From: CBDCLY01 sp965218715
GTDB taxonomy: Bacteria > Bacteroidota > Bacteroidia > Flavobacteriales_E > Vicingaceae
Direction of reading: 5' to 3'
DNA: 55,280 nucleotides
NCBI GenBank assembly: GCA_965218715.1
Contig: CBDCLY010000032.1
Location: forward strand, 1-55,280
Positions 51,577 to 55,280 of this stretch are shown here, in pieces. Below the pieces are notes generated by a model. The model was not told the DNA's origin and did not search any database. It saw only the letters and a program-made list of their open reading frames with translations. A program made the translations under genes and the position numbers. Positions within the stretch are counted from its first letter, which is position 1. Each line of letters begins with the position of its first letter.

Positions 51577-52353
51577 CTATTTGGTTTCCGCACCCATTAA
51601 AAACCAACTGATTTCTCTAGGGTCATTGTCATTTATTATTTTACCGATATAGCTGCTATCGGGAACATCGAATTGCTTCTTATTGATCTTGCCTTCGAAA
51701 GGCAAACTAACATAGATGTTTTGTCCAACTTGAAACCGAACCCTCAATGAAGTTTCAAAGTCTCCTTTGTACTTTTTTACCAATACAAGCACAAATTCAT
51801 TTGGATGAACGACAATACCCCATTTTCCATTTCCACAAAAATCAAAACCTTTATGTTCAATTGCTTGCCATCTCCAACCCCCCTTTTTAGTGCTAGCCTC
51901 TTGAATTCCATAAGCCCAAGAATCTTTTCCTAAAAATAGCTTATCAGACTTTGTAGAGTTGATGAAGTAAACTGGATAATGGGTGTAATAAACTGGGTCA
52001 ATTTCGAAATATCTATTGTAAGGTATTTCCTTGTGGTAATCTACCTCTAACTCAAATCCATTTGCATCTATGCTATCTGTTAAATCTAGAAACTTCTTTT
52101 CAAAAATGAAATCTCCATTCAGCTTGGAATTTGATTTTGAGGGATTGATGTCTATAAGCTCATCGAATTTAAATTTTCCAATAAAAGCGGGATACACGCC
52201 ACTAATGCTATCCGCTTCAAAAAGAATTGAAGTATCGTTCTCCAGCAATTGACTATTTATTATTTGAGGAAATTGAAATTCATTATTTGTCTCGTTTTTC
52301 GAACAGCCGAAAAAGCCAATACTTAGAAATATGAAAAACTTACTATACCCCAT
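51577..52353 (-). CDS. lipoprotein of unknown function
   Basis: About 258 residues from the ATG at 52353 (MGYSKFFIFLSIGFFGCSKN). IGFFGC is an acceptable lipobox, so it is probably a lipid-anchored envelope protein. The body has FDELIDINPSKSNSKLNGDF, YPVYFINSTKSDKLFLGKDS and KKGGWRWQAIEHKGFDFCGN, with no family I recognise. The start codon overlaps the upstream stop (TGATG), showing translational coupling to the ABM-membrane gene. It may work with the GyrI-like protein just downstream. Confidence 0.65.
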   Translation of the reverse strand: MGYSKFFIFLSIGFFGCSKNETNNEFQFPQIINSQLLENDTSILFEADSISGVYPAFIGKFKFDELIDINPSKSNSKLNGDFIFEKKFLDLTDSIDANGFELEVDYHKEIPYNRYFEIDPVYYTHYPVYFINSTKSDKLFLGKDSWAYGIQEASTKKGGWRWQAIEHKGFDFCGNGKWGIVVHPNEFVLVLVKKYKGDFETSLRVRFQVGQNIYVSLPFEGKINKKQFDVPDSSYIGKIINDNDPREISWFLMGAETK

Positions 52354-52907
52354 CAATGACTCAACCATTTTTTTAAGAGTTTGCCCAAAAGTGGCATCAT
52401 AGGATAGGTCATTAAAGTGGAAATGACAATGACTTGAAAGAATAAACCCAACTCAAATGGGATGTTTTCTGCCCCTGGTACGAGCCAATAATACAACCTG
52501 TCGATTAAGATGATTAATGGGTAAACAGCAATAACGCCAAGAATTACCTTTTTGTAAAAGGGGGTGTTCATTCCATCTTCTTCTTTTTCACCAAAAAAGA
52601 TTTCTAAGCCTTCGTGCTGACTCACCTTAGAATCGATTTCTGTATAATTTTTTAGTTCGTCGAGGTAGATTTTTAAAGTATCAGTTGCTTGCCATTTGTT
52701 GAGGTTTTCCTGACTGTCGAATTGAAAGATGGTAAAATACTCTCCCTTGGTTTCAGACAGTTGTTTGCTGGAGATTCCAATGAAACCATTGTGTTTTTCT
52801 AATTCTTTATTGATTCGCTTTTGCCAATCCTCGTACTCCTTTTGATGTTCCGTTTTAATGCGATTATACACCATAATGGAAACAATCTCTGTTGCCTTGT
52901 TTTTCAT
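52353..52907 (-). CDS. ABM domain fused to a membrane segment
   Basis: Protein of 184 residues. The first ~100 residues are an ABM-type barrel (VSIMVYNRIKTEHQKEYEDW, EKHNGFIGISSKQLSETKGE, YFTIFQFDSQENLNKWQATD). They are followed by two hydrophobic helices (FYKKVILGVIAVYPLIILID and ELGLFFQVIVISTLMTYPMM). This fusion is known in a small group of membrane ABM proteins with no assigned function. It lies 8 bases after the cupin gene stop and is coupled to the lipoprotein by TGATG. Confidence 0.78.
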   Translation of the reverse strand: MKNKATEIVSIMVYNRIKTEHQKEYEDWQKRINKELEKHNGFIGISSKQLSETKGEYFTIFQFDSQENLNKWQATDTLKIYLDELKNYTEIDSKVSQHEGLEIFFGEKEEDGMNTPFYKKVILGVIAVYPLIILIDRLYYWLVPGAENIPFELGLFFQVIVISTLMTYPMMPLLGKLLKKWLSH

Positions 52908-52915
52908 ATCTTCTA

Positions 52916-53281
52916 TTAAATCTTTTCCAAGTTGCTCACACTTCTTTCATTTTTAATGTTACCTGTATTGAGTGTAGAAGCAGGCTCAAAAAGCATGACA
53001 CTTGCCTCTTCTGGGGCATAGGGTTTATGAGCTACCCCTCTAGGGATAATTACAAACTCTCCTGGATTCAATTCTAAAGTTTGATCTTCCAATTCTATGA
53101 ATAATTGTCCGGCCACTACAAAAAACAATTCATCTTCATTCTCATGTTTGTGCATTACAAATTCACCTTTGAGCTTGGCCAGTTTCACCTGTTGGGCATT
53201 CAATTCACCAACGATTTTTGGCGTCCAATGTTCCTCAAAACTATCCAGTTTTGATTGAACATTTACTTTTGATATTTTCAT
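52916..53281 (-). CDS. cupin domain protein
   Basis: Single-domain cupin of 121 residues. Motif 1 is MHKHENEDELFFVVAGQLFI, with His, His and Glu in cupin order, and motif 2 is PGEFVIIPRGVAHKPYAPEE with the final His. The metal triad is thus complete. Possible roles are an isomerase, dioxygenase or small-molecule sensor; the sequence does not distinguish them. It heads the cupin-ABM-lipoprotein-GyrI cluster, with 8 bases to the next gene, implying one transcript. Confidence 0.85.
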   Translation of the reverse strand: MKISKVNVQSKLDSFEEHWTPKIVGELNAQQVKLAKLKGEFVMHKHENEDELFFVVAGQLFIELEDQTLELNPGEFVIIPRGVAHKPYAPEEASVMLFEPASTLNTGNIKNERSVSNLEKI

Positions 53282-53410
53282 TTTATTCAGTTAATGAGGG
53301 CATTGAAAATTAGTCAAAACCCTGTAGCTTTAAATATAGGAGTTATTTATTGCCATAATATATATTAGCTAAATGAAGGGCTTGAAGTGTCTATTAGGAG
53401 AAGAGGTAGA

Positions 53411-53527
53411 TCAAAAGCCAGGTTTCACTTCATGTAATCGGGCTTTGATCAATTTCATAAAACCTTGTCTATTGAAACTGTCTTTAACTTTCTTTTGATA
53501 GCCAATAAATTTTGATTTGAATTCCAT
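53411..53527 (-). pseudogene. truncated PaaI-family thioesterase remnant
   Basis: A frame of 38 residues beginning MEFKSKFIGYQKKVKDSFNR and continuing QGFMKLIKARLHEVKPGF before a TGA. DSFNRQGFMKLIKA followed by LHEVKPG matches the N-terminus of PaaI-like hotdog thioesterases (usually about 140 residues), but the hotdog core with the HaGv-type motif is missing, and no frame downstream restores it. It begins one base after the stop of the T9SS gene. Either a deletion remnant or an assembly break; the match is from memory of the family. Confidence 0.45.
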
Positions 53528-53528
53528 T

Positions 53529-54688
53529 TTAATGCTTCAACAATTTGTTAGTTTTTTGCCAATCTTTTGTTTTAATACTTAAGAAGTAGATGCCTGAGGA
53601 TTCGGGCATTTCTATCTTAGTATGGCTTAGGTTCTCATAATGTCTTCTGAATACAATCCTTCCAAAAGCGTCAGTCATGAACAACTCTACATTCTTTAAG
53701 TTGTGCCCTATTGTTACTTGTACTATATCTGAAACCGGATTAGGATATACCCGCAAATCGATGTCGTTTCCCGGCTCATCAATTCCTACCACTGTTATAT
53801 TGATGCAACTTGAAGTGTCCTTGCAGCCATTTTCCGTGAGTTCAACAGCATAGCTTCCGTTAGAAGTAGCGTTAAACATTTGGTTGGTATCTCCAATGAT
53901 AATGGAATAGTTATTCCCACAATCTAACCATTGATAGGTGGCGTTGGAATTCACTGCAGTAACACTTGCTCCGTTTTGAGAAATAGACAGGTCAGATACA
54001 GTGTTGATGCTTAGGTTAAGTGTAATCACAGAATCACAACCTGCTGCATTTGTTAAAGGTATCCTTTTGCTGAATTATTAGAGGAGGTGTAAGTGATTCC
54101 ATTTATCCAAGTGAATGAATTACAAGCAGTTTGAACATCTATTGTTCTGTTTTTACAAAGGGTGTTCCCGCAATCTACACCTAAAAAATAAAGAAAATCC
54201 TGGCCTGAATAGCTTAGAAAGTTAGAGGCATTGCTTGGGAGGGGATTGCCAAAAGTTAATGAGGAGTAATAAACAACACTTCCAGAAGCACCTAAGTTGA
54301 CGTCTGAAGAATATCCGCCAGTTTCATAAATAGTCATTATCCAATAATCACCTGGTGGGAGCAATATTGGGTTTACGGGCAAAGAAGTAACACCGTTTCT
54401 TATTGTAGATATACTGCTTGAAGCAATTAAGTTTCTTGGAACAGCAAGATTATCATCATACAATGCCATTTGTATCCTTTCACCGATTTTCTTTCCCATC
54501 AGGTTTAGTGATCTCAAAGTACCTGTTTGCGTAAGTGTAAACTTAACCCCTAAGATGAAATTTGGTGAAAAATTCCCAGGAGAATACGCATTGGTAAGGG
54601 TATCATTTCCAATGTTACAATTTTGAGAATAAGAGTTAAGTAATATGAAGAATAGGGGTATAAGAATAAGTGATTTCATGTTTAACAT
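53529..54688 (-). CDS. secreted T9SS protein, frameshifted near 54060
   Basis: N-terminal part (54688-54053) with a signal sequence (MKSLILIPLFFILLNSYSQN), then ILGVKFTLTQTGTLRSLNLM and LLPPGDYWIMTIYETGGYSS, a beta-sandwich-like region. It stops after NNSAKGYL. Removing one G and one T near 54056-54066 restores AKDTLTNAAGCDSVITLNLS, the common bacteroidetal repeat form, and leads into the second part with DTSSCINITVVGIDEPGN and a T9SS type A tail (LRVYPNPVSDIVQVTIGHN). The repaired product would be about 385 residues. The two extra bases in short runs look like sequence errors. Confidence 0.68.
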
Positions 54689-54898
54689 TTAAATATGGAA
54701 GTTCTGAATTTTATTTGATCATGGTTTTAATTGTTGTTTTGGCACCAGTTTGATTGGGTTTCCCATTTCCTATTAACTCCCTTAATCTAAACTAATAGTA
54801 ATTTGAGACTAGGGAGTGCTTCCATAGTTTCCAATGTCTAAGGTAACATTTTACTGCTATTTCGCCTATTTCTTTAAATGCATTGTTACCAACTGGTT

Positions 54899-55280
54899 TT
54901 ATTCATTTAATATCTTTCTCACAAATTCAATCCATTTATATTCAGGAATTTCTTTGTCAATAAAATAATCTGGTTTTATGCCAATATCATCAACTGCGAT
55001 ATATGGTATTCTTAAACTTTTTGATAATGTGTATACCAATACAAAATCTTTGTTTGGCGAAAAAGTCAAGTTCAAATTAGAAAAATCAAGACCTCCTTGT
55101 GTTGTAGTTCCAAAAAACTTAACTTTTTTACTCTGTTTGGCTTCTAATATAAACTCTTCATCTGTACTCACATTATTCTGATTTATCAATATGCCAATAC
55201 TTTTTGGGAATGGATAAACGGTATCAAGTTTTGTAATTGTAACATCAGAGGATTTTAAGTTCACAAATTCACCTAAATGA
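54899..55280 (-). CDS. S41 (C-terminal processing) peptidase-like, N-terminus outside window
   Basis: About 126 residues are visible; the frame is open to the window edge with no good start. SIGILINQNNVSTDEEFILE corresponds to the S41 nucleophile region (LxNxxxxSxxEx), and KKVKFFGTTTQGGLDFSN to the general-base/oxyanion region with the conserved T-x-G-G. The tail LRIPYIAVDDIGIKPDYFID with the final GIKPD-type motif is characteristic of the family. It would cleave proteins near their C-termini in the envelope. Whether the full protein has a PDZ domain cannot be seen. 210 bases separate it from the T9SS gene. Confidence 0.72.
   Translation of the reverse strand, partial: HLGEFVNLKSSDVTITKLDTVYPFPKSIGILINQNNVSTDEEFILEAKQSKKVKFFGTTTQGGLDFSNLNLTFSPNKDFVLVYTLSKSLRIPYIAVDDIGIKPDYFIDKEIPEYKWIEFVRKILNE

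Noticed and set aside
54689..54898. Possible coding remnant on the minus strand of the 210-base gap
   Set aside because: Every frame has several stops, and no domain could be recognised.

Overview
The window looks like a chromosomal segment of a member of the Bacteroidota, probably of the Flavobacteriia/Sphingobacteriia kind. The reasons are low GC, many secreted proteins ending in a type IX secretion (T9SS) sorting domain with a YPNP motif (seven genes), promoters of the TTG-N17..23-TAnnTTTG type, few Shine-Dalgarno sites, and the gene order rplM-rpsI-rpsB-tsf-pyrH-frr and rimP-nusA-infB. I see no rRNA, tRNA, CRISPR array, insertion sequence or prophage.

Region by region. 1-3132 (minus): cysS (cut by the window edge), a YwqK/MORN-like secreted protein, and a threonine-dehydrogenase-like SDR enzyme. 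3253-7065 (plus): trhO followed by tyrosine/homogentisate catabolism (hmgA, a small TonB-C-like secreted protein, hpd), closed by a clear terminator. 7116-8060: a GIY-YIG nuclease gene framed by two ~138-bp direct repeats and a 56-bp-period tandem array; this is the most unusual part of the window. 8060-12857 (minus): a secreted T9SS protein interrupted by one in-frame stop, a PLP enzyme of the Cys/Met family, aspS. 12954-18116 (plus): tadA, a bacilliredoxin, then the translation operon rplM, rpsI, rpsB, tsf, pyrH, frr with a structured spacer between rpsI and rpsB. 18124-21339 (minus): a radical SAM/SPASM protein and a TMTC-like membrane protein with TPRs.

21412-27990 (plus) is a tight operon joining a FAD oxidoreductase, a membrane ferredoxin-like protein, two GT2 glycosyltransferases, a GT-C-like enzyme and a small membrane protein. 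28190-31529 (minus): a Reg_prop propeller T9SS protein and a glycerophosphodiesterase. 31644-38047 (plus): a long YwqK-like repeat protein, then rimP-nusA-infB. In this assembly the YwqK-like gene carries one frameshift, while nusA and infB carry many. Those two genes are essential and every break repairs with a one- or two-base edit, so I read this as local sequence error, not biology.

38063-55280 (minus) is accessory: a GT87-like membrane protein, ABM-, RidA-, VOC- and DoxX-type small proteins, several T9SS propeller proteins including an adjacent paralogous pair with an identical sorting domain, a methyltransferase, and a TetR regulator with a periplasmic haloalkane-dehalogenase-like hydrolase that share a 15-bp operator. 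A coupled cupin/ABM/lipoprotein/GyrI-like cluster, a truncated PaaI-like thioesterase remnant, a frameshifted T9SS protein and the end of an S41 peptidase complete the region.
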